Shown here: in pieces, positions 34,990 through 44,000 of the stretch
Position numbering within the stretch: the stretch's first letter is position 1
How the letters are laid out: every line of letters starts with the position of its first letter
Assembly (NCBI GenBank): GCA_002490835.1
Contig: DKUU01000025.1
Span: 71,353 to 135,352 of the forward strand
DNA length: 64,000 nt
Direction: 5' to 3'
Source of the DNA: Lachnospiraceae bacterium UBA7196
Lineage (GTDB): Bacteria; Bacillota; Clostridia; Lachnospirales; Lachnospiraceae
Made by a program: the position numbers and the translations under genes
Notes under the pieces: model-generated
The model's database searches: none
Told to the model about the DNA's origin: nothing
Seen by the model: only the letters and a program-made list of their open reading frames with translations

Positions 34990-35703
34990 TTACGGCAAAG
35001 CCAGAATGGGCGCAAGCAAAGCGTAAAGTTCCTCATGGTTGGCCACCGTTTTAAATTCAATATCCTCGCTCCCCGCAGGGGCTTCCTTCCCTTCGGGATT
35101 AAACCAGATCGCCTGCATCCCCGCCGCCGCCGCGCCCATTACATCCTTCTCAAAACTGTCGCCCACAAAGCATACCTCTTTCGGATATAAACGCAGCTTT
35201 TCAAGACACATCTCAAATATTTTCGGAGAAGGCTTTTCCGCCCCCGCTTCCTCACTTGTCACCAGACAGTCCACATCATCCGTCAGCCGCAGCGCCCTTA
35301 ACTTCCTGTGCTGAATTTGCGCTAAAAGGTCTGTACAGACCGCCACCCGCACATACTTGTCATGCAGCGCGTCCATAAGCTTATCGACCCCCGGATAAGG
35401 CGTCATTTTATTTAAGAATACGCCCCAGTAGATTTCGTACATATCAAGCGCCAGATATAAGGGCCTGATATCCAGATATTCCAGCGTCTTCTGAAAATAC
35501 AGCATACGGCTATGGGAAGCCGCCGTCTCCCCCAGATTTTTCTTAGTCGCTATTCTGGCTCTCCTAAAGGCCTCCTCGCTCTGTTCTGCGCTCACACCCA
35601 GCCTCTCTATCACAAGCTCCTGCACCCGCTTGAATGCTTCTGTGTGAAGCGTATGATAATCATACAGCGTATCATCCAGATCAAAAATCACTGCCCTTAT
35701 CAT
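34990..35703 (-). CDS. HAD-superfamily phosphatase (subfamily IA)
   Basis: 237 residues. Motif I FDLDDTLYD, motif II VCTDLL, motif III Lys in EKPSPKIF, motif IV VGDSFEKDVMGA. A helical cap lies between motif I and II. Likely hydrolyses a sugar phosphate; in this cluster it could complement the kinase domain next door. AAGGGGGG before ATG 35703. Confidence 0.9.
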   Translation of the reverse strand: MIRAVIFDLDDTLYDYHTLHTEAFKRVQELVIERLGVSAEQSEEAFRRARIATKKNLGETAASHSRMLYFQKTLEYLDIRPLYLALDMYEIYWGVFLNKMTPYPGVDKLMDALHDKYVRVAVCTDLLAQIQHRKLRALRLTDDVDCLVTSEEAGAEKPSPKIFEMCLEKLRLYPKEVCFVGDSFEKDVMGAAAAGMQAIWFNPEGKEAPAGSEDIEFKTVANHEELYALLAPILALP

Positions 35704-35767
35704 TTGTTTCCCCCCTTATTATCCTTTCTCTTTTCTGTCCTATCATGATACTCCCGTTTTTACCGGC

Positions 35768-37852
35768 TCAATCCCTTTTCATGATCTCACTGATCACCAA
35801 AAGCAGCATGAGCTGTACCAACCCGTTTACGCCATCCTCCCAGACCGCACGGCCGCCCGTCAGATCCTCGATCTGGGGAATCGCCGCCGCCGCAAGCTTC
35901 GCCCACAGCCTTCCGTTCCTTGCGATCTCCTCTCCGTTAAAAGTGACTTTCTGGTGCAGAGGATCGTCGTAAGACAGCACGCCCTTCACGTCGCGGTCCT
36001 GCATCAGCGAAAGCAGCGGTTCCACATTGATGCCCACATCGATCACAAATTCCACGCTCAGACTGATCTCCGAAACCCGGCCGGCTTTCTCCGGTCTGGC
36101 AACGAGCGTTCTATCAAAATACCGTATCACCAGATCCGCATACTGCCGCTGGGGATGAATGTACTTTTCGGCATCCTTCCGCCTTGCGCGAATCTGCTCT
36201 AAAACAGCCGCCCGCGCATGTCCCCTGTCGCCCTGATCCCTGCAAAGCTTCCAGTGGCAGCGCAACGCCTCGTCGGTATCCAGATACACCTTCATGTCAA
36301 GCACCTGACGCATCTGCGGCAGATACAGGGAATGCAGACCGCATAAAACTACATAAGGCTTAGGCACTAATCTGCGCTTCTTGGTAAAAGTACCCGTCTC
36401 ATGGTCATAATCCACACGGTTTACCGTGTTATTTCCGCGCAGCACCTGTAGATCGGACGCCTGTCTGTAAAGGTGATTCGCCTGTGGATTCAAATGGGTC
36501 ATCTCTTCCCAGTTATGATCCCCCCGCTCCCATTTATGGTCGCCGTCTCCCTCCACGGAAAGCATCCGCTCCTTGGATAACAGGGCCTCTAAAATCTCCA
36601 AAAGCCGGGTTTTGCCCGCACCGCTGTCACCCGCAATACCAATCGTAAAAGGACGGCTTCTCCTGCGGTAATAGGAATTGCTTCCCACGCCATAGAGATA
36701 CATACTGACCACCAGAATCAAAAATACGCCCACCATCAAAGAAAAAACGATATCTTTGAGGTTTTTGTCCATAAGCTTTATCGTTTGCAAATTTATTCCT
36801 AAGAAATAAAGATCCACGAACTGCGTCTGGTGAAAAAAGACGTAGTAGAGCAGATACAAAAGATTAAAACCGCCGTAAACAAGCACCATCTTACCGCGAT
36901 TTTCCCTAAGCCTTGCCAGATACAGCATGAAAAAAGGTACGACCCAGATAAACCATGCAGGCATCGCCGGCACAAGGGCCACAAACACCGAAAAAAGCAG
37001 CCCCGTCATGCTGATCAGCAGATCGCCGTTCATCTGATTGACCTGAAAGGCCTGAAAATAAAGGAAAAGCAGCGCCAGCACCGTAAGGAGCAAATGCGCG
37101 CTCCCATAGTCAAGGTAGACCCTGTTGATCACCTGCTGCTCTTTGTTTAAGAGAACCATATTGATAAATCCGGTCCCCCAGAAAGGAAGCGTCACCAACG
37201 CTGTAAAAAGGACCGGCAGCCCTGTCATATACACAGCCTTTTGCCAACCCTTTTTCTTGTAAAGATAGAGATAAAAGAGCGGCAGCGCCGCCGCAATATG
37301 CAGCTTAGAAGAAAGCGCCAGCGAAAGAAACAGGATGAACCGCCACTCGCAGGCCGTCTCCCTCTTCGCCGCCCAGCCCATCTGCGTTAAATAGTAAATC
37401 GCGCCCACCAAAAACACGGTCGGGATAAGGTCGAGCTGTCCGTGCATATAGGAAGCATAAAGAATGATGGGCGACAAAAAGTACAATACCAGAATATATT
37501 TTCTTTTATCTCTGGAAAGGTGAAGCAGAAAATACAGCCCCAGAAGATCCACAAAGAGAATCGGCAGCTTAAAAATGAGATTCCGGAAAAATAGCGGCAT
37601 TCCCCCAAAGAGGGTAACGAAAACACCACCGATACATTCGATCAGGAGCATGACCGGCGGGTAAGGAAAGGAAGGTAACAGCGCATTGTCATAGTAGACC
37701 TGATAAGGATTTTCCCCGCCGAGAAAACACTTAACAAAGGGAATAAACATCATATCCTGATAATCCGAAGAAAAAAGCCCCATCAGAAGTAACTTAAACA
37801 ACACTCCCACAAGAATGGAAGCCCGCAAATATTTCTGATAGTTTTTCTCCAT
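35768..37852 (-). CDS. Polytopic glycosyltransferase-like protein fused to a phosphoribulokinase-like kinase
   Basis: 694 residues from ATG 37852 (or 700 from 37870; both sites weak). Residues ~1-395 hold about 10-11 membrane helices with a loop FPYPPVMLLIECIGG and MHGQLDLIPT as in mannosyltransferase-like GT-C proteins. Residues ~396-694 are a soluble P-loop kinase: Walker A GIAGDSGAGKTRLL, substrate region EGDGDHKWER, THLNPQANHL, CGLHSLYLP, then LDMKVYLDTDE, HWKLCRDQGDRGH and IHPQRQYADLVI. These follow the order of phosphoribulokinase/uridine kinase. I know of no characterised fusion of this kind. It would phosphorylate a small sugar or nucleoside at the inner membrane face (inference). Confidence 0.85.
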   Translation of the reverse strand: MEKNYQKYLRASILVGVLFKLLLMGLFSSDYQDMMFIPFVKCFLGGENPYQVYYDNALLPSFPYPPVMLLIECIGGVFVTLFGGMPLFFRNLIFKLPILFVDLLGLYFLLHLSRDKRKYILVLYFLSPIILYASYMHGQLDLIPTVFLVGAIYYLTQMGWAAKRETACEWRFILFLSLALSSKLHIAAALPLFYLYLYKKKGWQKAVYMTGLPVLFTALVTLPFWGTGFINMVLLNKEQQVINRVYLDYGSAHLLLTVLALLFLYFQAFQVNQMNGDLLISMTGLLFSVFVALVPAMPAWFIWVVPFFMLYLARLRENRGKMVLVYGGFNLLYLLYYVFFHQTQFVDLYFLGINLQTIKLMDKNLKDIVFSLMVGVFLILVVSMYLYGVGSNSYYRRRSRPFTIGIAGDSGAGKTRLLEILEALLSKERMLSVEGDGDHKWERGDHNWEEMTHLNPQANHLYRQASDLQVLRGNNTVNRVDYDHETGTFTKKRRLVPKPYVVLCGLHSLYLPQMRQVLDMKVYLDTDEALRCHWKLCRDQGDRGHARAAVLEQIRARRKDAEKYIHPQRQYADLVIRYFDRTLVARPEKAGRVSEISLSVEFVIDVGINVEPLLSLMQDRDVKGVLSYDDPLHQKVTFNGEEIARNGRLWAKLAAAAIPQIEDLTGGRAVWEDGVNGLVQLMLLLVISEIMKRD

Positions 37853-37916
37853 GTCGAGCCTGTACCACATTTCTCAGCCCATATCTCCCTTTAACGGTCC
37901 GTTCGACCACTTTTTA

Positions 37917-39677
37917 TTACAGTCTTTCCTTCTCAAAAGCCAAAAAGCCCTTGAAATAAGCGTACGTCTTCTGGTACCCCTCATAATCCGCGGGCGTTCC
38001 CCAGCCTACGTAACGATCGATATCAAAAATCTTCGCCCGATACCCTAAGTCTAACACATGTTTGACTGTCTGGTCTACATAAAATTCTCCGTTGACCCTG
38101 TCATTTTCCCGGATCATCTTTTCTGTCGCTTCCAAAAAGACCTTTGCCTTCCGGAACCAGAAAGTAGCCACCACGGCCGGGTCCTCCATCGGCGTGTCGG
38201 AGATCGCCTTTTTGATAGACGTGCCTGTGACGTTTCCTTCCTCATCGGTAAGCATCCAGCCGTAGGCATTGGGATTCTGCAAGACAGCCTCGTTGTGCCG
38301 GTAGGTAAAGACGATACAGTCACATTCTGCCTCGGTTTTTATAAACGTTTTTTCGTCTATATCCATTCCGTTATCGCAGCCCGCGATCAACAGCGGCTCC
38401 TCCGGATCCAGATAAGATTCCGCCAGCATACAGGTGCAGGCCTGCCCTTCCGTAAGCTTCTCAACCGTGATAAACTGCGCTTTCGGATAATAAGCCCTGA
38501 TAGCGTCCTCCACACCGTCTTCTTTGTGGAAAGTACGGTCCACATAGATCACGTTGCTGCCATCCGCTGCCAAACCGGGCAGGTCTTTCGTCGCGCAGAC
38601 CACCATCGGCTTTTCCGTGCCGTCCCATCTATCGATCGTGGGGATCGCCGGCTTATGTACGCGGTATCCCGCATCCGCAAAACGCTGCCCCGCGCCCGCC
38701 ATGGGAATTAAAACCTTGCCGGTAGCCGCCGCATGCCTGCTCTCATCCCCTTTAACTGCTGCGCCTGTCGTTTTACCGTCCTTTTCATTACGCACCACCA
38801 AATCCGTCCAATACACAAATTCCCCCAAATCCTCGGGCGTTCCCCACTGGCAAAAGTAAGTGACATTGGTGGGAATCCACACTTTTAACCCGTCCCGCAC
38901 CATGAAATTATAAGGGAGACTTGCGTAAAACTCGCCATTGATAGCGCACTCCTCATGCTCTGTCAAAATCCGGCAGTATTTCTCCATGATCCCGCCATCC
39001 TTAAAATAGTAGACGCCGGGGGAATGCTTGGCCTGTGTCTTGTCCTTCTCAAAGGAATACTTCTCCCGAATCTCCACCAGATCATCATTTTCATCCGTCA
39101 GGCAGGAAGCGTAGAAATTCTTCGCCGGCAATAAATTCGGATGAAATCCCGTATAGCACGGCACCGCACCGTCACAGTCCCGCTCTCTTGCTTCCTTTGC
39201 GAATGCGGCATAATCCCAGCTCATATAAAAGTCGCAGTAATTGATGATAACGCCGTCTTCTTTGCGAAACTGCGCCGCGCTGCCGCTCTCGATCCGCACG
39301 CCATCTGCGTCCGCTTTTTTCCCGCTGCCGCAGCCATCTGTCTTTTGTGCCTGCACCTCTATCCCGTCGCCTTTCGCCGTACTCAGCGCACGATAAGCCC
39401 GCAGCACATCCCAGACCGGACCCTTTTTCACCCAATCCTCGATGGACACGATCACCGCGTCCGGCGCGAGCGCAAGCAGCTTCTCTTTCATGGAAGGGTC
39501 TTTTTGCAGATGCTCCCCGCGGCACACAAAAATAAACTGCACATCCGCCGGATACATTCCTTTCACGATCCATTCGATGATCGGTTTCCCCATCACCGGA
39601 ATAAAGGGTTTCAATTCCTGATAGCCCGCCGCCACAAAGCGGGAACCATAGCCTGTCATGGGTATGATTATATTCAT
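37917..39677 (-). CDS. Tandem double sugar nucleotidyltransferase
   Basis: 586 residues from ATG 39677 (AAAGGA upstream). Two nucleotidyltransferase domains in one chain. The first (1-~290) starts NIIIPMTGYGSRF with KPFIPVMGKP; the second (~320-586) starts VLIPMAGAGQRF with HKPAIPTID. Both end in a WGTPEDL / WGTPADYEGY motif. A Lys/Asp/Gly/Ala-rich insert (~103-132) sits in the first. Single-domain relatives activate sugar-1-phosphates for capsule or LPS. Two domains may give two activities or one catalytic and one regulatory half. The C-terminal domain has a D-N-G-M instead of the usual D-x-D, so the halves are not equivalent. Confidence 0.87.
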   Translation of the reverse strand: MNIIIPMTGYGSRFVAAGYQELKPFIPVMGKPIIEWIVKGMYPADVQFIFVCRGEHLQKDPSMKEKLLALAPDAVIVSIEDWVKKGPVWDVLRAYRALSTAKGDGIEVQAQKTDGCGSGKKADADGVRIESGSAAQFRKEDGVIINYCDFYMSWDYAAFAKEARERDCDGAVPCYTGFHPNLLPAKNFYASCLTDENDDLVEIREKYSFEKDKTQAKHSPGVYYFKDGGIMEKYCRILTEHEECAINGEFYASLPYNFMVRDGLKVWIPTNVTYFCQWGTPEDLGEFVYWTDLVVRNEKDGKTTGAAVKGDESRHAAATGKVLIPMAGAGQRFADAGYRVHKPAIPTIDRWDGTEKPMVVCATKDLPGLAADGSNVIYVDRTFHKEDGVEDAIRAYYPKAQFITVEKLTEGQACTCMLAESYLDPEEPLLIAGCDNGMDIDEKTFIKTEAECDCIVFTYRHNEAVLQNPNAYGWMLTDEEGNVTGTSIKKAISDTPMEDPAVVATFWFRKAKVFLEATEKMIRENDRVNGEFYVDQTVKHVLDLGYRAKIFDIDRYVGWGTPADYEGYQKTYAYFKGFLAFEKERL

Positions 39678-39731
39678 ATCATCAATCCTTTCTATCGACA
39701 TATTTCTTTGCAAATTTTTTCATTCGTCCTG

Positions 39732-40817
39732 CTACAGCTTTCTGCGGTATTTCTCCGCGTCCCAGTTTAACAGCTCGTCCTGCTGCCCTTCGCTCAGATA
39801 ATTCATCCCGCAGGAAAGATTCGCCGCCTGCACCTTGGCCGCAAAACTCATGACATTTTCAATCTCCTGCGCCTTCTTCACGCTCTCCGCCAGTATGTAA
39901 AAACGCCCCCGATAGCAGACCATCGCCGGGATCCCGTTTTTCTCTATAAATGATATCACATCTTCCCTTGTAAAATCATCCGCCAAAAAGAGCGGCTTTT
40001 TCGCCCCGTAGACGATGCAGTCCGGACAGAACGCGTGATTCCACGTTTCCTCTTTTAGCACCGCCTTTGTTTCTCCCTCACAAATCATTTCTCCTTCGCC
40101 GGTCAGGGCACTGTTTTCTGATAAATAGACAATCTTATCCTCCAGTCCGGGGATTTCACAAAAAGCTCTCCAGAGTTTTGTCGCGTTCGGGTATGCCTCA
40201 TAGGGAACCTGCAGACAGGCCGCGATCTTTCGCAGTACCTCTTCGGTCCCTTCGATCACTTGCTCCGCCGAATCGCCGCTTATAACCAGCCCGTGATTGG
40301 CCAGAAAAATAACAGACCCGTCCGCTCCCTGCGCCTGTTTTTTGCAAAACTCCTGATAATACGCCTCCGCCAGCGCCGCGCCGGGCTTTCTGTAAGGGAC
40401 AAACACCGCCTCCGGAAACAGGGTGCGCAGCGCGTCCATACCTCCCGCCCTTGCCGTCAGGATATTCACTAACGTGGGGTGGGAATGCAGCGTATACTTC
40501 CCCGTCACCGCATGAAGAAATGTCTCGATGGACGCGCGGCCGCCTTCGATCTGCGCCTTTGCCAGCAGCGCCTTTCCCGCTTCCTCCGTCAGCACCGATT
40601 CCCCATCCGTTTTGACATTTTCCTGAAAATAATCCAAGATCAGGCGGTAATCTACCTTAGAATATCCGCTTTCTTCATTGACATCCGCAAGCTGGATACC
40701 GGAGCTTTTCACCAACATGATATGGTCGTCCGGCTTCATGGACGTGTTGCCGCCCCCGGCCTGCGCTAGGTCGTTTCGCATTCCTGCGTATTTCGAAATT
40801 TGAATAAAGTCCTGCAT
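39732..40817 (-). CDS. Class II aldolase/adducin-family protein with C-terminal extension
   Basis: 361 residues. N-terminal ~215 residues are a class II aldolase fold: AQAGGGNTSMK (phosphate site), LHSHPTLVNIL (Zn His-x-His) and LANHGLVISG (third His). The additional ~145 residues (from ICEGETKAVLKEE) are unlike the short RhaD/FucA/AraD enzymes. Start taken at ATG 40817 with GGAGGT four bases before; ATGs at 40829 and 40820 are alternatives. First gene of the glycan cluster. It may make or epimerise the sugar that the kinase and nucleotidyltransferase later activate (inference). Confidence 0.87.
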   Translation of the reverse strand: MQDFIQISKYAGMRNDLAQAGGGNTSMKPDDHIMLVKSSGIQLADVNEESGYSKVDYRLILDYFQENVKTDGESVLTEEAGKALLAKAQIEGGRASIETFLHAVTGKYTLHSHPTLVNILTARAGGMDALRTLFPEAVFVPYRKPGAALAEAYYQEFCKKQAQGADGSVIFLANHGLVISGDSAEQVIEGTEEVLRKIAACLQVPYEAYPNATKLWRAFCEIPGLEDKIVYLSENSALTGEGEMICEGETKAVLKEETWNHAFCPDCIVYGAKKPLFLADDFTREDVISFIEKNGIPAMVCYRGRFYILAESVKKAQEIENVMSFAAKVQAANLSCGMNYLSEGQQDELLNWDAEKYRRKL

Positions 40818-40831
40818 CATTACCTCCATGT

Positions 40832-40853
40832 CAGAGCAGTTTACTGCCCTCTG
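40832..40853 (-). promoter_or_regulatory. 5' leader hairpin just before the aldolase RBS
   Basis: CAGAG-GG-CAGT-AA-ACTG-CTCTG on the minus strand: nine paired bases with a two-base bulge and a two-base loop, ending about 11 bases before the GGAGGT box. Could be an operator or an mRNA stability element. Confidence 0.4.
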
Positions 40854-40872
40854 TTTATTCCACTGTATTTCT

Positions 40873-40900
40873 ATTTTATATCAATCTCGGAAAGATTCAA
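40873..40900 (-). promoter_or_regulatory. Promoter of the glycan cluster
   Basis: Minus strand: -35 TTGAAT (40900-40895), 16-base spacer, -10 TAAAAT (40878-40873), about 56 bases before the aldolase start. Confidence 0.5.
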
Positions 40901-40947
40901 ATACAAATCTTTAAAAATGACCGATCTTCGCGCGGCTTAAAAAGTAA

Positions 40948-40973
40948 GGCCGCAGAATGTTGCTTCCGCGGCC
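40948..40973 (-). terminator. Intrinsic terminator after the giant gene
   Basis: GGCCGC / GCGGCC stem with 14-base loop, followed on the minus strand by TTACTTTTTA, about 78 bases after the giant gene stop. It separates that transcript from the glycan cluster. Confidence 0.75.
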
Positions 40974-41050
40974 CTGCCTGTATTTCATCTGTTTTGTCGC
41001 GCCATACGATTCAGCGATCGTTTATGGAAAACCGGGGCGAATGAATTTTA

Positions 41051-44000
41051 CTATTGCGCCTCTTCTTCCACGCATACATAACATGAGATTTTGTCGTTAA
41101 GGCTATAATGTCCGACAGCAATATAAACCGTCTCGCCTGCCGATAAACTTAATGTCTTTGAAAAGTTTGAATTTCCTCCACCATCATCATCATAACCGTA
41201 TCCCACATCCGTTTTATGGGATTCCGCACTCAGCGTATCCTTTGTGGCATTGTTTCCCACCGTCTGATTCTTGAAAAACCACGCACCCGGATCTCCGATG
41301 CTGCGTGTAGAGTAGAAAGTATACTTCCCATCTTTCGGCGCCGTAAATGTGACCCACTGATACTTTCCGCTCTCAACGCTTACATAATCAAGAATCTGCA
41401 TAGCCTTTTCTTTCGTGACAGTGATCGTTGTTGTCTCCGAATTGCCCGTGTCCGCCTTTAGGTACGCGATGTCGCCTTTCTTGACAACATGAGATGTTGC
41501 GCTGACAGAGGCCTTCCATGCGCTCCTGCCATAGCAGGTAACACTCCCATTTGAAGAGGTAAATTGGTACTCTCCGTCCTCCTCCGCCCGGAAAGTCAGA
41601 AAAATTGACTTATTCGCGCTGTCAGTTAAGGTATTCTCGCCGGCTTGCAACTCCGCCGCCGGCTCGCATGCTACCTTGATCTTGCCGGTCTCGCCTTCAA
41701 GTCTGGTCTCTCCCTTATTCTCGACCCTGATGATAAAATCGGCTTTTTCCCCCAACAGCCTCGAGGACATACTTGGCAGATTATTATCGTTAGGAGAACG
41801 TAAACCATCATAAAAATTTCGAACCCTTGCATCTGTCGGTATCGTAAAGGTATAAGTGCCCGCTTTATCGGCCTGATAGGTATACCATTTACTTTCACCC
41901 GGCTCGAGGGTCAACGGAATCTCCGTACCGGACACTTTCTCCGGGGCTACCTTCGAGATAGTAATCTTAGCGGTCACAGCCTCCGTACCGGAAGGTACCA
42001 CCACGCAGGAATACAGCACCGCACTGCCATCATATACCGATTGCAAGAATACATCCCCAACCTGAAGTTCCTTCTCTCCCAGTTTCTCCCAAACGCTTCC
42101 TTCGCTGCGTGCGACGGTATACCAATAATCTTCGGGCGCATTAAATTCCACAAGGCCGACTCTGCCCGCCTCAACAGGAACACTGTTCTCACCCACTTTC
42201 AGACGAACGGGCTCCTCCGTCAATTCTTTCGCCGTTACCTTTATTTTCGCGGCCTCCGCATCCCTATTGGTGAGTCTAAACTCATACCGTCCATCGTTTT
42301 TATTCAGACGGGATACAAAATAACTCCCGTCAGAAGCCTCATAACAGACGCCGCTTTCCCCGCCCAAATCACCGTCAATAGAAAGGTTCTTCGCCCCGCT
42401 CACCGCAAAGTCGTAGTAAGCGTCTTTAAAAAGATCAAGTACAAAATCTGCCTTCTCACCCTGCGCAAGCGTAATCTCCGCCGACGGCGCACCCAGTGTC
42501 AGTTGGGTGATCACATCCTGCGTAACGGTAAGCTTTCCGGTGCTTTGCACCTTGATCAGAATCTCCTGATCCTTCTCAAGGGTCATGCCGCTCGTCCAGA
42601 GGTCATTATTTTTAACCGGAATGTATTTCAAACAATCAGGAGCAAACGAACCGCCCTCGCCCGCGGCAAGAGCAACCTCATATCTCGCATAGGCAGGCGC
42701 TCTAAAGACGTAGTACTTCACACCGTCTTTCACATCGTCCGCCGTCACGTCTTTTGTTACTTCCGTCTTTCCGGCTTCGATCGTCAGCGTATTATCGGCA
42801 GTTTTCAGGGACGCAGGCTTAGCAAGCGTCACATCGACACCCGCCTCCGCAATGGTGCTGTCCGCTGTTACATGCGCGTAAAGTTTCTGACCCTTTGGCA
42901 GATAAAGCGTCGGAGAGGAGAATTTGCTACCTCTCGATCCGTCCTCATTCCTCTCATACCAGTTAACCAAAACACTGCTCTTATCCTGACCGGCGCCAAC
43001 CGCATAGTCAAACACATATCTGTCATCCGCCGGTAACGTGTAAGTAAACCACTGGGGCTCCTCCTCCTTTTTGACCTGAAATACCGCTTCCGAAAGCGCC
43101 GCTGCGGTTATGGGTTTGATCGTAATCTTAACCGCCGCGCTGACTGCGGTCACGCCTTCCGCCGCCTCCGTCACATTGCTTGCGGTAATGCTGACAATAT
43201 GATCGGTTTTCGCTGCTGTCCAGCCTGCGATCTCGCTGCTCTTTTTCCCTTTTCCAAAGGCAGGAATGCTGAGACCATCCGAGAAAAGCGCTATTTTGGG
43301 TTCTGTCTGACCCTCCGCTGTCGCGGAAACATTCTCGGCGGTCACGACATACCCCAGTTCGCTTGCTTCCGGCGTTGTGAAGATATAGTCTTCCGATCCG
43401 TTTTTCGTAAAAGTGATCGTTTCGCCGTTTGTCAGGAACTTCTTCTCCTTCGCGGTCACCTGCAGACTGCCGCTCAGATCTTTAGCGTCGTCCGCCGTAA
43501 CCTTGATAATATAGGTATCGTTATTATTTACAGTCAGACTTCCGCTAAGGGTATCATAACTGCCCGCAGCTAAATCTCCTGTCGTATATTGCAATGTTGG
43601 CGTACCAACATCTGTCCCCGGCGTCCACGTAATCGTATAATCGCCGGCTGTCGCCCTCTTGAAGATGTAATACCCTGTCTCCCCTTTGGGAACCGTGACC
43701 GCGTTATCGCCCTTGGCAAGCACAGTCGGAACGATCTCTTTTGCAAAGAGCGTAACGGTCGCCGTAACATTTTCCGCCACCTCGCCGTCCGCCGCGATCC
43801 TAAACACATAATCGCCTGCATCCAGTTTCGTCAGGACGGGGGTATCGCCAAGGCTGACTGTGCCGTTTGCAACCGTGTCAAGTACTTTATCAACCGTCGC
43901 AACCGTCACGCTCTGCGCTGTTGCCGTCTCCGGCGTCATCGTCACCTTTCTGCTAAACATATAGTAACCGCTCTTCTTAGCCGTAAACGTATGCCACTCC

